From NCBI GenBank assembly GCA_014874425.1, contig JACWAG010000455.1, forward strand, positions 1 through 6,173: 6,173 bases of DNA. The letters are read 5' to 3'. Shown here piece by piece: positions 5,710 to 6,173 of the stretch. Positions within the stretch are counted from its first letter, which is position 1. The number at the start of each line of letters is the position of its first letter. Under the pieces are notes generated by a model. It saw nothing but the letters and a program-made list of their open reading frames with translations. It was not told where the DNA came from and ran no database searches. This DNA comes from Syntrophaceae bacterium (GTDB taxonomy: Bacteria > Desulfobacterota > Desulfomonilia > Desulfomonilales > Desulfomonilaceae). Position numbers and translations under genes: made by a program.

Positions 5710-6173
5710 ATGTCCGGTAGTCCTTACATGAAGTTGCGCTCGTTCCTGGACAAGTTTCCGCTGGGGTTTCCAGAAACACATTCCGGGGTTGAACTCAAAA
5801 TATTGAGGAGACTCTTTACGGAAGAAGAGGCTGAGATTGTGGTTTCACTGATGCCCTTTCCGGAGGAGACAAGTCAAATCGCCGGGCGCATAGGGCTGGA
5901 CGAAAAAGAACTTACAGACAAATTGGAATCAATGTCACACAGAGGACTGCTTTTCAGGACTCGGCGTGGCGGCAAGACGTTGTACAACGTCCCCCCTTTT
6001 ATGATCGGCCTGTACGAGTATTCTGTGAAAAAGATCGACAAAGAGCTGGCTATGCTCTTCAAGGAGTATTACGACACCGCCTACATGGAGGAAATAGGTG
6101 CGAGTAATGTTCCAGGGTTCAAAGTCATTCCGATTGGTGAAAATATTCCCAGTGGCGCAGCTTTCTATCCATA
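5710..6173 (+). CDS. Winged-helix / probable 4Fe-4S ferredoxin-type protein, N-terminal part (runs off window)
   Basis: Open from ATG 5710, with GAAGAGGT (5694-5701) eight bases upstream, to the window end: 154 full codons. The start KLRSFLDKFPLGFPETHSGV, then a Glu-rich LFTEEEAEIV helix and a winged-helix-like segment (about residues 50-95, ending in GLLFRTRRGGKTLYNVPPFM), matches the N-terminus of ferredoxin-like proteins common in Desulfobacterota. After this region those proteins carry Cys-rich 4Fe-4S motifs. No Cys is present in the part seen, so the cluster domain is predicted, not observed. The winged helix may sense or bind a partner rather than DNA. The precise role is unknown; family members often sit near redox and acyl-CoA genes. 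It follows a terminator, so it is probably a separate unit. Its GC content is higher than in the preceding operon. Confidence 0.72.
   Translation, partial: MSGSPYMKLRSFLDKFPLGFPETHSGVELKILRRLFTEEEAEIVVSLMPFPEETSQIAGRIGLDEKELTDKLESMSHRGLLFRTRRGGKTLYNVPPFMIGLYEYSVKKIDKELAMLFKEYYDTAYMEEIGASNVPGFKVIPIGENIPSGAAFYP

Noticed and set aside
1..6173. tRNA, rRNA, CRISPR array, insertion sequence ends, riboswitch
   Set aside because: No cloverleaf-like segment, repeated spacers, terminal inverted repeats with transposase, or known riboswitch core was seen on reading either strand.

Overview
The window reads as a bacterial chromosome fragment, probably from an anaerobe of the Desulfobacterota (sulfate-reducing or syntrophic 'deltaproteobacterial' type). 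This rests mainly on the last gene, whose N-terminus has the pattern I know from ferredoxin-like proteins of that group. The lepA sequence is compatible but not diagnostic. The taxonomic call is inference.

Layout, all major genes on the + strand: (1) 1-1470 is the 3' four-fifths of lepA (elongation factor 4), cut by the window edge. (2) 1546-2176 is a decayed AlbA_2/Schlafen-type putative DNA-binding, ATP-binding protein. Its N-terminal and C-terminal pieces survive in different frames and the middle is missing. (3) 2177-2566 is an intergenic region holding a possible 38-codon ORF on the minus strand, then a strong promoter-like sequence (TTGACA, 18 bp, TAAGAT) overlapped by a 24-bp near-perfect palindrome, which is a probable operator. 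(4) 2567-5236 is a three-gene operon: two small MaoC/hot-dog hydratase subunits and an acyl-CoA synthetase. (5) 5233-5619 overlaps the synthetase stop and encodes only the ligand-binding half of a TetR-family regulator, with no DNA-binding domain. A hairpin plus T-run ends this unit. (6) 5710-6173 is the start of a winged-helix, probably 4Fe-4S-binding protein that runs off the window.

The coherent biology is in regions 3-5. The two MaoC proteins look like a HadA/HadB-type pair: the first keeps the catalytic-loop Asp but has Tyr where His is expected, and the second has the full D-x-N-P-I-H motif. With the synthetase they could convert a free carboxylic acid to its CoA thioester and then hydrate or dehydrate the 2-enoyl/3-hydroxyacyl-CoA. 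No dehydrogenase, thiolase or acyl-CoA dehydrogenase lies in the window, so any pathway is completed elsewhere. The operator has the size and symmetry typical of TetR-family sites that control acyl-CoA genes. The only TetR-like protein visible, however, lacks the part that would bind it, so the true repressor should be elsewhere or the local one has been lost. The operon also looks more AT-rich than its flanks, which would fit acquisition by transfer.
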